A stretch of DNA of 64,000 bases from Sesbania bispinosa (taxonomy: Eukaryota > Streptophyta > Magnoliopsida > Fabales > Fabaceae). The number at the start of each line of letters is the position of its first letter. Position 1 is the first letter of the stretch. The translations under genes and the position numbers were made by a program. The DNA lies in assembly GCA_026901365.1 (NCBI GenBank), contig QLOH01000843.1:62001-126000 (forward strand), given 5' to 3'. Positions 22,271 to 36,000 of the stretch are shown here, one piece after another. The notes under the pieces were generated by a model. It was not told where the DNA came from. It was given only the letters and a program-made list of their open reading frames with translations, and did not search any database.

Positions 22271-23817
22271 CACTACAAAAAAACTCTAATTAGCGGCAGA
22301 AAATAGCGTAGGCCACACGACCTACGCTTAATTTTTTGTTTTAGCATAGGCTAACCTACTCTAAGCCTATTCTAATATATAATTTTAAATTTTTATAAAG
22401 CAAACATCATTTGCATAGTCACGACGAACGCTAATGTGAACCTATTTTGATATTGCCAAGGCCAACCTACGCTACATATTCATGTTTTCACTTCCCTTTC
22501 ATCTATTCTCTCTTCTCTGTTTGTGAAGCCCATCTCTTCTCTCTTCTATCATAAACCCTATTCTCTCTTCTATAATTAGCCCTCTTCTCTCTTTTCTCTA
22601 CACTCAAAGCACACCATTGTGAACAACCCTGAGCTACCCGGAGCACCATTGTCGCCACCAACCTTAAACATAACCTCTTCTCTGTTGCAAGTGAAGACCG
22701 CCATCATTCATCAAGGGCAAGGGTTCTTCTTCACCGTAATCATAGTTGCAGCAAGGCATGTAATTCTAATTCATACCCATTTTTAATTTATTTGATTTTA
22801 GGCTAATGTTAAAGCTTAGGGTAATTTTCACCCTTTATCCCATTTGAATGAAATCCCAATGTTATTGATGGACAGGTGTCAAATATGGGATCTAGTAGTG
22901 TTGTTGCCATGTCACTCACATTTTCTTGCATACTAGGTCTTCTTGCAAGCATGATAGCTACAACAATGGGTTAGGCATTTTTCTACCTTTAGTCAATTTA
23001 TATTGACATTACTCCAAATTTTTCTTAGTGAGGAGAAAATATGTTTGGATTTATGCAACTGTTCAGTTTGGACGTCTGGTAGTTCTCTCTACACATATTT
23101 TCTATTCATTGGCATTTCCTGTTTTTTGTTAACTTTTGGAGGCCCAGCTAAGTAGATGATCATGATCCTCATCCTCCTTTATCTGTCAACTTCTCTTAAT
23201 TCTCAAGCCCGTGATTTATATAAATGATTTTTTATCAGCAAAATTTTTGTTGAAGGTATAGCTAGAGCCATGGCCAGTGAGCTGCAAGTTGATTAGTGTC
23301 AAGTATATGTATAATTGTTACTTTATTATTATTACTTTATTTAATATATTATTTATTTTGTTATGTTAAAGATTTATTCCTTTGATGAGACCTTGTATGT
23401 TGTTGTGCTTAAATTCATTGGCAGGTTTTATTATGACAAAATTTATAGGGTAATTGGTTTAAACAAACAAGAAGGTTTATTAAAAAAATTGATTAGCGTA
23501 GGCCGGCCCTAGCTAATGAAGCCTTGGCTAACATTAGCGTAGGCTAGACCCAAGCTAATATTAGCGTAAGCAGGCCCTAGCTACTAGTAGCGTAAGCCAT
23601 TAACGTCGGTTATTTTAGTTAATTCTTGGCTTCTAGTTAGCATCGGCCTTAGCGTGGGCTGGCCTACGCTAATTAATGGACGCAGCTTTTTTCTTCCAAT
23701 ATTTTAGCAGGGGATACGACACCGACGTTAAGCCTACGCTAATTTGTTGTTTAGCGTCCGTTTTTCCCATTTAGCGTGGGCTTTTGTCCTACGCTAATTA
23801 CTATTTTTCTTGTAGTG
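22271..23817. mobile_element. CACTA-like element 2, non-autonomous, with AAT duplication
   Basis: It begins CACTACAAAAAAACTC and ends with the inverse of CACTACAAGAAAAATAG. AAT flanks it at 22268-22270 and 23818-23820. Subterminal copies of TTAGCGTAGGC occur in both orientations at each end. The middle (about 22480-22970) resembles a gene 5' leader with a short frame of MGSSSVVAMSLTFSCILGLL type, possibly captured host sequence. No transposase is present in its 1547 bp. Confidence 0.85.
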
Positions 23818-23820
23818 AAT

Positions 23821-24663
23821 CTAGTTATTAGGCATCACAATAATATAGCCTTTAGAGTCCTACAAATTATATGAAAGATTTCTTCCAACTAGACTTAGTG
23901 CATGCTTGGGAACATGTTTTGATGGGTTGGAAACATGAGTTCACCACACACTATATCATGTAGATTTTTCATGAATGTGAGTTTGGAAAGTGTTAAATCT
24001 AATCTACAAGTCTAGTTTATATAAAATATTTTTAATAATTATTATCATAACTAAATTTTAAATTGAATTAAAACAAGAAAATGGGAATTTTTACAACTCA
24101 CCATAGATGTTGCCATATATATATATATCATAAAATTTTGTGCAAATATTAACCCCATGTTAGTCAAAGTGAATTTAATACATTCCATGCATTTATTTTC
24201 TTAAAAATATTATTAAATAATTTTTAAATTCTTAATATAATATATTTTTTTATCAAACTATTTCTATTTTTTATTTCTTTGAATAGTATCTTAAGAATAT
24301 TCATTAACATTATAATTTAAAATATTCAATATAATATTAACATTTAATAAATGTGTAATACTAAATATAAGATAACTCATTATTTATTAGATTTTTATTC
24401 ATGTTGCAAACTATAGTTTGAAAACCATGCATTAAAAATGAACCCTAGTTAATTAACAAGGAAAATACAAAACATGCCATTTCCAAGTATTTTGGGGCCA
24501 ATTAGATTTTTCCTGAGTGTTTTGATAGACAGGTCGTTACATATAGTGATGGTCTTCTTAGATTCAAATTCCCAAACATCACACACATAGAACCTCCAAT
24601 TTAGTTACGCATTCACTACTTCCTCATTGTTATTGCACATAAGTTTTTGCCTTTTCTTACTAA
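23821..24663. other. AT-rich spacer, nothing recognised
   Basis: No frame or transposon end is supported between the AAT duplication and the end of Helitron 2. Confidence 0.5.
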
Positions 24664-27600
24664 CTAGCACGGGACCAGTGCGTCAGCACAGGTTGAATTG
24701 ATAATAAATTATTCATTTAAATTTAATTTAATTATTTGTTAGTTTTTATTATATTTAATTTAATTTATGGTTTTTAACCTCTTAATAATTTATTTGATAA
24801 AATTTAGGCCCTCAATTTTTTTAATTAGTAAAAGTGTAAAACCAGTGCAATTCATATGAAAAAATAAATTTAATATTAATTATCATATTTTAATTTATTT
24901 TTTACTTTAAGATAAAATTTATTTCACGTAATTTTTATCTTTATAATAATATCTTGTTGAATTCTATCCCATGTTTTTATTTGTTATTTAAGTATTAATA
25001 TGTTTCTATGTAACTATTTATCTTTATGATTTATATAAAGATATTCTTGTTAACCAGAAAAATATATAAAAATGTGTTCTTATGTAATTTTTTTTCCGGT
25101 AGCATATATATCATTCTCATTTAGATACAATATATTTTCACGTAAAATTTTATGCTCGTATAATGTAATTATTATTCTGGTGTCACACATTATAAGGTAG
25201 TATTTAGTAATTGAACTGAACAAAATATAATGACCGATGTCTTACTGTGTTTGGTAAGTATATACATGTATCCGTTCAGTCATTGGTTAAATGCAAAAGA
25301 AAATGAATAGAATCTGACACCTAACCAAAATCAAAACCAAACACACAACCATCATGTCAAACAATTCCATTTATGTGGTACAAAACAAAATCTTTGGTGG
25401 TGATGAAGTAAAAAAAAAGTAGTTACACAATATATCAGGAAACCAAAACCTCAATACTTGAAATTAAAATTCTAATTGATCATATGCCGCCAGCTTACAT
25501 TGTGGCTTGAATCCAAGTTTTCACTTTGTGTAAGCACATCAACCTAGATATTTTGTCTAAAAGCAACATTAATATATAAAAAATAGACCTTTGGTATGCT
25601 GGTTTAATAGAATGAGATAAAAATGTAAGCATATCTGCATAAACTCGTAATCATTTTTTGTGAGTACCTCTCAGAACCACTCCTAGGCAACGTAATTGGT
25701 TCTTTATCTCTAGTCCATTGTGCCTGAGTTCAAACTTCGATTCATAAAAATTTTCCAAGCCCGTTGAAAGGACCAATGTCTTTATATGCTTTGCCTTTTA
25801 AAGAAGAGATAAGAGATTGATTCAAACATAGAGAAAAATGTTTACTTGTATCTGAAATTGGGCTTAGTTTCTTTTTTGCATTGTTCCCATCCAACTCATT
25901 TTGCATTGATCTATAAATCTGCAAATAAAATTTCAACAGCAAAACTTAATGGAAATGAATAGTTATAATGTCAAGACAAGAGAAAGCAATTCTTCATTAC
26001 CTTCATTTTGTTGAATGGGTTTTGGAGGTTCCTGTAATAATTAAAACATGTGGAAGTTTTGCAAGGTGGCAAGGTCAAGTGCACAATGTGCAGATCCCAT
26101 AGGCCATGACTACCGTGAAGCACCGGATAGATGGTTTACACATAAGGCAATTAAAATAACCGTTAGATATATTATTAAACAAATCAACGACTATGATTGA
26201 TGACTGATTACCTGTTGAGTGAGAAATTAAAAGCTTTGCATTGAAGTCCCTACGAACCTTTTCAATCTTAAAAGCAACCATCTGGACTTCTAGTACAAAT
26301 TTACCAAATCCGAAACGTCTCTTCTTACCTCTGAAGCTCAACCAAGCAAAGAACCGTTTTTCAACCTTAGAACCTTTTTGGGCATCATGTCCCTGAACTT
26401 GCCTCATAACAGAGTCGGTTTTGGAAGGCTGCGAAGACTTGTTGTGCAGCGATGGGGAGGGATGTGGACTCTGGTTCGACGACGGTGAGGCTTGCTTCAG
26501 GCAATGCAACGACAATGATGGCGACTTGACAGCGACGACGTGATGGCTAGACTTTAGCCAAGTCGTGTTTCTGTTACGTGAGTGGCAACGATATGATGGT
26601 TCATGATCGACGGGAGATGGAGGCGGTCGCCGCCGCAGCTTCTGGGGAAGGTGGGGTCCAGCTATTGTCGCGATTTGGGAGAGGGAGAGCTCGCAACAGT
26701 GAGGAACGGGGGAGTTTTGGTGGTTTCATGGGGTGCATCAGCATTAAGTTGATTTCGGCATTAATGATGGAGAAGGCATGAGGAACTTGATGGGGAAGAA
26801 GGGGGTGTTCAACTTCAATCTGCTCGACAAAAAAAACTTCAATCTGGTCAAAGAAAGTAAGAAACAAACAAAAAAAATGGGACTATCTTGCAATTTTAAA
26901 CAACTTTTGGGCACATTTACAATATCAATTTATTGGAGTCTTCCGGTGAATGCAACCTGCTGTTGCAGGTCTTTTTGTTGCCTCAAAAATAAACCACCCA
27001 GCTTGGTACTTCACGGTAGTCGTCACCAGATCCCATAAGGTAAGCTAGCAAGCAAATTTTGAATTGTAAAAAACTTTAAATAGACTATCTTATTTTCAAG
27101 TTCCCACATAGTGACTTAATCGCAACCCCTAGATTTCTCTATGTTGTCTTTTAATCATACCTCTTCCCAACCATAATTTTTCTTTTTTTAAAAAAAATTA
27201 TTATGTCCTCAGGCAGTTGATATTTTTTTATGGAAGAAAGGTAAACAAATGTGGTGTAAATGCACCATTGCATATATCTTGTCATATAGCTTCTTAATAT
27301 AATCAAATTGCCACTTCTGAAAGAAAAAATAATGAAAAACAAAGTCACATATTTCTGAAACAAAGGACAACTTGAGGCTTACCCTTTGCAATTCCTCAAG
27401 CAGTTACACAGTACATAAACAGTAATGTGGTTAAAGTTTTACTTTGCACAAACAGCCCAAAAGAAAGGCACTAACCAGAACCCACTGCCTCATTTTCAAA
27501 GTTAAAGATTCAGGTGGTGAATCCAAGTAGTTTTCTCAATAACAAAAGTGTGATATTAACTTTAACTTGTTTAAAAACTTGAACTCAAGAATGAAAAATA

Positions 27601-30600
27601 TAATTAAAACCTTAGAACTCAAAATATCTTTGCTACAAGCTTGATCTTTCGAAACAGTAAGGAACAATATACTTCATACATTTAATATTAGGGTATTTGA
27701 ACATGGATATGTATTTAGCCCATGTATCTTTTCTCCTTGCACTCCATATGAATCATCTGTCACCTTTACACCATTACATTAGGAGAAGGATAGTGCTCAA
27801 CAACTTAAATTTGGAGAGAGAAGCATAAAATTACCATTGCCTCTAATTGCACAACAACATTTATCAATTTTTCAGAACAGTAAAATAACACGGGAAGAAT
27901 AAAAATAACATTCCATTGGTAAAATTGAAAATAGATGTTCTAAAACTCTATCAACTTATCTATATAATTTGTCAATCTCAATAATGCCATATTAAATCCA
28001 TTACTCTGAAAAAAAACAAAGAAATAACACACCTTGAAGTGATGAAGAGAAATCAAGAGATCAAAGAGAGGTTTCTCTTCTGCAAAAAAAAAAAGCAGAA
28101 GATAAAGGCGCATTCACTAAAGAGAATAATTAGGGAAAACTCACTCACAAATTGGTATTTTCAACCGCTAGAACCGAAATCAATTTGTGAGGTATAATGA
28201 TAATGTGAATTCAAAGCCAAGAATATTACAGGGAGAATGAAATCGAATAGAAAGTGTTCTTGTTTCAAAAATGAAATACAGAGCAACCAAAAAAGTAGCA
28301 ATCGTTAAGAGTCCAAATCTTTATCCCTTCATCTGAGCAGTGATAGTCCGGTGACTGGGTAGATTATAGGAAGACAAACATTTTGGTGTGGTGACTTTGC
28401 AATGGAACGAAGGAAGAGGAAGTATGGGAGAAGAAAAATTGCGTTGTTGAGAGATGGAAGAGAGAAATGAAGGAGGAGAAAATGGAGAAGGGGAAGAGTA
28501 TTTAAAGAGAAAAGCCAAATATATGTATACAGTAAAAAAGAGGTGGGTGGGTTTAAAATTGAAATGTGCGGTTTAGAGCGGTTATATTGGAAATAAAAAA
28601 ACTGAAAAAAAATGGGTTTAAAACATAGAAGTAAAAAAACACAAGTGGAGTGAGACTAAACATTGGTATCTCTGAAATGTTGACACATGGGTATTCAGAT
28701 TTATTATATACTAGCGGAAAGACATGCCGTGCCTGTCTATCCGCATTTTTTTTTAGGAAAGACGCAAAATTTATATATTTATATTTTTAAGTACCTCATA
28801 TAATTAATTTGTATGAATAAATTAAAACACTATTGGTTATTTACAATTGTTATTACTTTATCAACTATGTCTCTTCCTTAATTGGGAGACCAAATAATAA
28901 ATGAATTCCATGAACATTTTTTCCTCCCTGCATTTTAGATGAAAAACTTATTATATTAATTAATAATATTCATACTTAACCCATAAAATTTATTTCATTA
29001 AAATAAAATAGAAAATTAAATTAAATAATAGTTTACCTTAAAATGATTCTTGTCAATTCTTCATACATGACATGAGTGGATTAATTAAAATTATATAATT
29101 TATATAGATTGATTGTATGGTATAATTCATATAGATTTATTGCATGAATTAATTATAATTATATATAATATATAAAATCAAACTTAATTAATAGCAACTT
29201 GAAATGTATTGTTTATTTAATGTGTTTGGACATATTTTTGGGAGTGGAGAATTGATTATGTCCAACCTAAAAATCACTTTGAACATACTTGATTTTATGA
29301 GTATAAATTTGAGTTTTGTGTGAAACTATGGTTTTAGGAGAAGTAAATTCTGAAATTATTGGCCATTTTTCTATAAAAAAATAAAAATCGGATTGAGATT
29401 ATCCAAATAAAAATCATGTTTATTCAAAATTGATTTTATACCAAATCAATTCTACATAATGATGTTAATTTAAAATCATTTATACCATCTCAAAATCAAA
29501 CATACTTCTTATTACTTTGCCATTTTCATTTATACTTTAATTGGAAGGCTAAACAATGAATGTATTTTAGGAACATTTTTTCCTCTTTGCATTTTAGTTG
29601 AAGAAATAACATAAGAATATACGATATAATTCTCTGCATTTTTTTTATTTACAATTCTTTTCCCACTATTTCTTCCTATATTTACTTAATATAATTTATA
29701 TAAATTAATAGAAAATATAGTGTTTAATTTATTTTTAAATAGTTACCAATTTTTTTAAAATTTTTTTATAAGACAAATGTATATATTGACATGTGTAAAT
29801 ATCAATGTAATTATACACAATATACGAAATTAAAGTAAATTAAAAACAACCTAGTACGTTGTGTAAAATGTCTTAAGGTGAACTATTTGTAAAAGTTTGT
29901 ACCAACTCTTAAAGAGAATTTACTTGTAGAAATGATACCTTCCAACCAAAACAACACGCGATTAATAAAATCAATATTTTAATTGATATATGATATTATT
30001 GTTGTTCTTTTTTATCTGATAGTTCATTTTAAAATTACATATTAATATTTTAATTGGATTGCAATTATAACTTTTAATTTCTAAAATAAGGTTTTGATGA
30101 ACATGTTAATTTGAGTGAAAACAAACATATTAATTTAATTTGAGCCAAAGAATATTAATTTACTATATCAATTCAAATATCAACTAATATTAATTTACTA
30201 TAAAATATTGTTAAATAAACAATACAATTTGACAAGTGTCAGTATCTTCATCGGGCCCAGTAGAATTGGTGATGAAGCTAATAAACAATACAATTTGACC
30301 AAGTGTTAGTATTTTGGCTTTGCTCATGCCTTCATAACTACTGTAAAAGATTTAATTAACCAATGTTAAGTTACAATCAGCTAAGGTTAGACCATCAAGG
30401 CCAGAAGAGACTATCCATTAATGAATAGCCACTCCAGTACATCAAGCTTTTGTTATAATTTTAGTTTATGAGAATTCAGCAAAGACAACACTAAATCCAA
30501 GGTTGTTTCCTCCAATAGCTCAATAATTTATGCAGATGCACATTTCAGAAGACTTTCTGGCACACTTAAATCAAGAATAAATGGTTCTTTCCGTTTTAGG

Positions 30601-30835
30601 AAGCAAAAGAGATAACTAATTTTTTTAAACAACAATATTAGGATAATATAATTAAAATAAGAGAAACGAATGAACAGAGTAAACCTTGTTTCATCTGATA
30701 ACGTAAATTATGACATCTCACACACACCAATTCAATGGTTAGTGAAAATTTTAAGTAGTTAACTCAATTGATGGAGTTGAGTGTTTACGGACATAAGTGC
30801 ACAGCTAAACTAAATGAAACTACCTTTTGACAGGA

Positions 30836-31222
30836 CACCTTTAAAGAGACAATTAAAAAATTGGCAAATGAAAATGATATTCTCAAACAGAATGTGATAA
30901 GATGTCTTAAAAGTTTTATTTTTTAAATATATATGTTGGCATGTTATTTAGTTTCAAATTTTCAATATCTATACCCCCTATATTTCTACATGACATATCA
31001 GATGAAACAATTAGAGAATTGAAAGGAGAAAGTATTGTGCTCATTCAGAAAGAGGTAATATCTTTTGCCTAAGAAATTTCTTTCCTTTGTTTCAGAACCT
31101 ATGTTTCAATGTCTTTATAACTTGTATAGCATACCACTCCACATGCCATGTCAGAAGAGACAATGAAGAAATTAAAAGAAGAAAATGATACACGTTCAGA
31201 AAAGGAAAAAGTATTGTGACTA
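30836..31222 (+). pseudogene. Coiled-coil gene fragment with three duplicated exon-like blocks
   Basis: Three blocks at about 30841-30903, 31000-31056 and 31150-31221 encode related text: ETIKKLANENDILKQN, SDETIRELKGESIVLIQKE and SEETMKKLKEENDTRSEKE. The second ends at a GT donor (AGAG|GTAATA). The heptad pattern suggests a coiled coil. The parent gene is not recognised. Stops between blocks rule out one continuous frame. Confidence 0.5.
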
Positions 31223-31599
31223 TTTCATGATGATCGGCTCCAAATTTGTCATTTCAGCATACCTTCGATTTGAATTATAAATCAGAAGGTCAGACCACTC
31301 CAAAATGGAATTCCTCAGGCCATACCTGCAAAACAAATTTTAATATGGGACTATAAATAGAGCAAGAAAGAAATGTGCAATATAATGATTTAGAGCAACT
31401 AATAAAATATTAATGATTGGAATCATCAACATGATGATCTAAAAAAATAGACCAAAAAGTGATGTTCTTCCTAGAGCTTTCAATTCATGCAAATCTAGCC
31501 ACTGTGGTCAGTTGACTGAGTACTTCAAACAATGCAAACCATTAACAGTGTAACATAGAAAATTTCTGATACAAAACCATTAGCTCACTCACTGCAAAC

Positions 31600-33759
31600 T
31601 TAAACCCATAACAAAAATCATGGTTGTCCCTAACATATACAAAGAGGAAGAAGAAAGAAAGAAAGACAAATTCCACACCTCCATTCCCCATCAATCTGAC
31701 TAACAGATGGAGCTTCTCGAAGAGCTGGAATTTCCAGAAGAAGAGGGCCGGCAGATGACTGCAACAGACATATACTGCACACTGTAAGTTATTAAGACAT
31801 GAACACAAAGCAATAGAACACATCAATGATAGTTATAAACCCACTTGCCATTGGTATCTCTCCCTATAGTAACAAAGCACATCCTTTTTCTTTCCTATAT
31901 AACTTTGTTGAATTTAATTGTAAATTAAATAACTTTTGGGTAAAGTAGACACAGGAAGATCACCACTGTTGACATTTGATGGGTAGCTCATTTCCATTCC
32001 ATAATCTGGATCAAGTTTATTATCAATATTTCTGCAATAGGAGATATCACCAATACTCCTACACCAAGGGAAACATTCAAGCATGTGAGAAAAGGCAATG
32101 TGCAAAGTGGGTGGGGAGCAAGGTTTACTAACATGTATACATTATATCTTTCACAGTTGATTTAATTCCCCACAATTTTCAGCATCTCTAAGCGTCTTTG
32201 ATTTTTAATAAAAGAACATTTTACATTAGAAGAGAAGGGATACAACCAATGCGGAGTATAAAATATCCTAGTTAAGTAAGGGATACAAAAAAAGAAACAG
32301 AAGTGACTCCAAAATACAAATTAACTTTCCAATGTCACCATATATTTTTCAATTAGATTCCCTAAAAGAAATCAGGCCCAAAGATCCAAAGAGAGGCTAT
32401 AAGCACAATCCAATCTTAATATTTCTCCTTAAAAATCCACAGCCTGACAAAAATTAGCAACTAAAACATTTAAAACTTTGCCTAAAAATGTTGCCTTCCT
32501 TTGTCCTTCCAAAACCCCTCTAACTGATCAATGAATTTGATCCGCATTTGATGGAAAAACTCTAGAATCACCAAAGACATTGACAGACCAAAAAGCCCCA
32601 TTAAGGTTCTCTACTTCTCTACCATAAAGATTCCAGTATAATGGGAGTTAAAGGAAATTTAGAAAAGTGAAAACGAAAGTGTAATAATTAAAACTCTCCA
32701 GTGGTGAAAAATTAAAAAGACAATAAGGGAAATTAAGGCCTCTGAAAAGGGGATATCCCCTATATGATAATTTTCCAAAATTCAACCCAAAGATCCATTT
32801 GCAACATTTAGAGTAAGTAACTCACAGGCCTATAACAACAATTCCCAGAGAAATGGGTTGACATGGATTCAAGCGAGTAGCAGCAGTGGCAATCATAATT
32901 ATTATTTTAGCTTTTATGGAATATCTGTGTAATTCTGAAATGTGTGGATCACAATTCAAAAGTAACAAATGACACCGAAGCATCCTGTGTGTTACAGTGT
33001 TACAGAATAATAGCTAAAAAAATTACAGAAGAGGAAACCATTCACATTGCTTCACTTTTCCATCCATATTCATAATTCTGTGCATTTAAAAGTGTGTCCC
33101 ATATTTCTATGAAGATTAGTTCAAGAGCATGGTGCCTACAAAACTGTCTCTCCCAGTTTTCTTATTACAAATATCAATCTCTGCACGGGTCAAAATTTGA
33201 TTCATCAACTATACATTCATCAACTTAATAGATTCAGCAAACAAAAGACTTGCAGAATATCTGAAATACATAGAAAAGGGAATGAAAGAACAGATACAAA
33301 AAAATATAGACTTTGTCAATGAAAAGGGAATGAAAGAACAGAAAGAGAAAACATAGACTTGTAGGAAACCAGAGAAAAAATCATTGCAAGTTAACTTTCA
33401 TTGATTACCTCTCGAAATTGACGAAACCAACAAATCCTTGCAGTAGCATACACAGGAAAAAAACATGCAGTAGCAGCTCACCTCCATACCAACTCACTTC
33501 ATTTGCATGAAATCCATTCCAGCAATTATGGTGAGAACTATTTGGTAGATAATTAAATTTCTGTTCATAACATAAAAGCATCAAAGACAGATAGGCTTTT
33601 AAAAAGGCCTCTGACTTTTAACTTCCAGATCAGGTCACCTGAGAATTGACTGCAGATGCAAACAAAAGGCAACAAAAGTTAATTGCAGAGCTAATGCAAC
33701 ATAAGGTATCACAACTTTAATCATGTGAAGGTATAATCATGTGACTGAAGACATGTCAC
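31600..33759. other. Helitron 3 interior, no gene recognised
   Basis: Short frames at 31542-31826 and 31914-32105 (-) have no family features. The rest is AT-rich and looks like intron or captured intergenic DNA. Confidence 0.4.
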
Positions 33760-35955
33760 TAACTTTATCCCTAGCTTCATCATAAACATAACTTGCTTTC
33801 TCCTTTGCATCATAAAATTTTTCTGATGCCATATCAGAAAGCATGATATGAACCTTGAGGTTCTATTTTTCATGGACCTTAGAAATTTCTGAATAAAAGA
33901 GCACTTTCCTTGACAAACACTTTTCTACCAAAAATACATCATTTCTATTTTTTTTTCTTTTGTCACGTACGTATCTTTTTCTTTTCTTTTCTTTTTCTCT
34001 TTGATAATACCTTTTTCTTTGATAAAAAATTGAGAACCAAGTAGTAACCTTGCCAAAAAAATAAGTCACCCTTTAGAAAACTTGATAAATAAATCACTTA
34101 GAAACCAAGTTTAACGTATAGGAAAAAAACATAGATTTTGAGCACAAAAACAAAAGGTAAAAAAAAAATAGAAGAAGAAGAAATAAATGATGGGAAAGAT
34201 AGGAAAGGACGTCACACTTTCAAAGACTTGAAAGATAAGTCCCTGAGAACATACACACAAAGGAAGGATCCTTTGATAAATTCTCAACTCTTGACTAGCA
34301 AGAAACTTAGAGAAACACTCTCAAAGTATAGGTAATTTTCTACATAATTCATTCTGTCCTTTATTGTATGCATGAAGCATGAATTTATAGGATTTTACAA
34401 GATCAATTAGGTCATGCATTCAGCTGCATGTTCACGCCCATATTGTCCCTAAAATACCCTCCATACATTTCCCATGCAACCCTAGTTAACTATTATAACT
34501 TAATTGATAAAAACCCTAAATAAAAACTTAATAAAAATGCACCTATTGGAAACTATCCTAGCCGCAACCCTACCAGCTCTTTGGATGCACATGTGGCTGC
34601 CATAATACAAGAAATGTAACCATAAAACATGACTTAAAGTAGCCATTGACTCAGCCAATAAGTGGCCGCACCATATAGCCTTCTTTCTTCAAGTGTGCCT
34701 TCAATGTGTAACCTTCCTTTCATGAGTGTGGCCGCCACTTTGATGGCTATTGAACCAGCCATTTATCACCTTCTTAATCACCTTATTTTAGCCATGTGTA
34801 GCATGTGTTGGCCGCCCAAATGATGGCTTACAATTCAGCCAAGTTACTCACTTGATAGCACATGTTTAATGATACTTTACTCACCAAATTATGCACATGT
34901 TGGCCGCCCCTCTTGATGGTATTTTACTCAGCCTTTTAATCCATGTTGGCCGCAACTTTAGAGCAAATAGAAGGTCTCCATGAAGCCCACAAAAGGACTA
35001 GGTTCATGCGCACAAGCTAGCTCCCAAACGGCTAGTAGACAAGGCTTTTAATGCCTTTGAAACTCATTACAACCTTGTCTTGTAACCATCAAAATATTAA
35101 TCAAATGTTTTGTAACTCCTAACCCTTATTGAAAGCATAAATAAACAACAAAAATTCAGCATAAAAGACTCCATGTGGCCGCCCACAATGGACCATGTGT
35201 GGCCGCCCACAATGCCACCTCATCAGCTTGGAAGTGCTTCAATTGGTAGTTGCATTAAATGCAACTGTCTCTTCATCAAATGGTTCCTCCTCTTCAACTT
35301 GAGTGCAGTTAATGAGTTATGAGCTTCCATTAATGCTTTGCATGTTTTGAAGTTGGACTTCTTTGATGACAAGTTGTAGTGCCTCCTTAGCCCTCCCAGA
35401 CTGCGCCCTTGTCATGGGCCCACCTAACCTGCTGAATGCTATGATGTCCTCATCAAACCATGTTTAATATCTGCTTACCCTATTCATGGGCATTTTCTGC
35501 TCTCTCTCTTCCGTATCCTATGGACTCAGCCATGTTATCTTTGGCATTATGAGCCATATTTGAACCCTTATCTGAAGCCGTGTACATTTTTTGCTTAGCA
35601 CCCTCATATGGTTCTCCCATTTTGTCTTTTGCATCTGTTGGTATTCTAATGATCTCATCAACTCCTTGAGATGTTTTTTCCCTTCCATATGCCATGGCTC
35701 CTGAAACTGCTTCCTTAGCATCCGTAGCCTTTTGAGAAGCATAATCCGAAGCTCCTACATAAACAAACAACAAAGGAATTAATGACATTGTTTGGAATCT
35801 ATATAAAGCGAGTGGGAGTGGAAAAGAATGAACAAAATACCAGATGCTGCAGGTTTCATTGTCCCTGTGGCCCTTGATGCAACATCTTCAGCTTGATACT
35901 TCATATTTTGATTCAAGTGTTTTTCTTGATCATCCAATTTTGACCCAAAACTCCT
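33760..35955 (-). pseudogene. LEA-like (11-mer repeat) gene fragment, split by a solo LTR
   Basis: Exon-like blocks on -: 35955-35845 (KLDDQEKHLNQNMKYQAEDV), 35755-35480 (ASDYASQKATDAKEAVSGAM, AKDKMGEPYEGAKQKMYTAS) and, beyond the LTR, 33846-33762 (SDMASEKFYDAKEKASYVYD). Alternating Ala/Lys/Asp 11-mers are typical of group 3 LEA proteins, hydrophilic desiccation-protection proteins. GT-AG sites flank the blocks. There is no start or full-length frame, and a 1612-bp LTR sits between the last two blocks. It lies inside Helitron 3, so capture of a host gene fragment is likely. Confidence 0.65.
33844..35455 (-). mobile_element. Solo LTR of the element C family
   Basis: It begins TGATATGAACC and ends TGTCCTCATCA, the same ends as the LTRs of element C, and shares internal blocks such as CACACTTTCAA, TTGAAAGATAA and the GGCCGCC words. 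It is diverged and about 260 bp longer. Flanks are AAGCA (33839-33843) and AACCA (35456-35460), a 4/5 match as an aged 5-bp duplication. No internal region or second LTR is present. Confidence 0.75.
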
Positions 35956-36000
35956 GCACAAAACACAATAATCTATAACTAATGAACAAAATAACAACAT

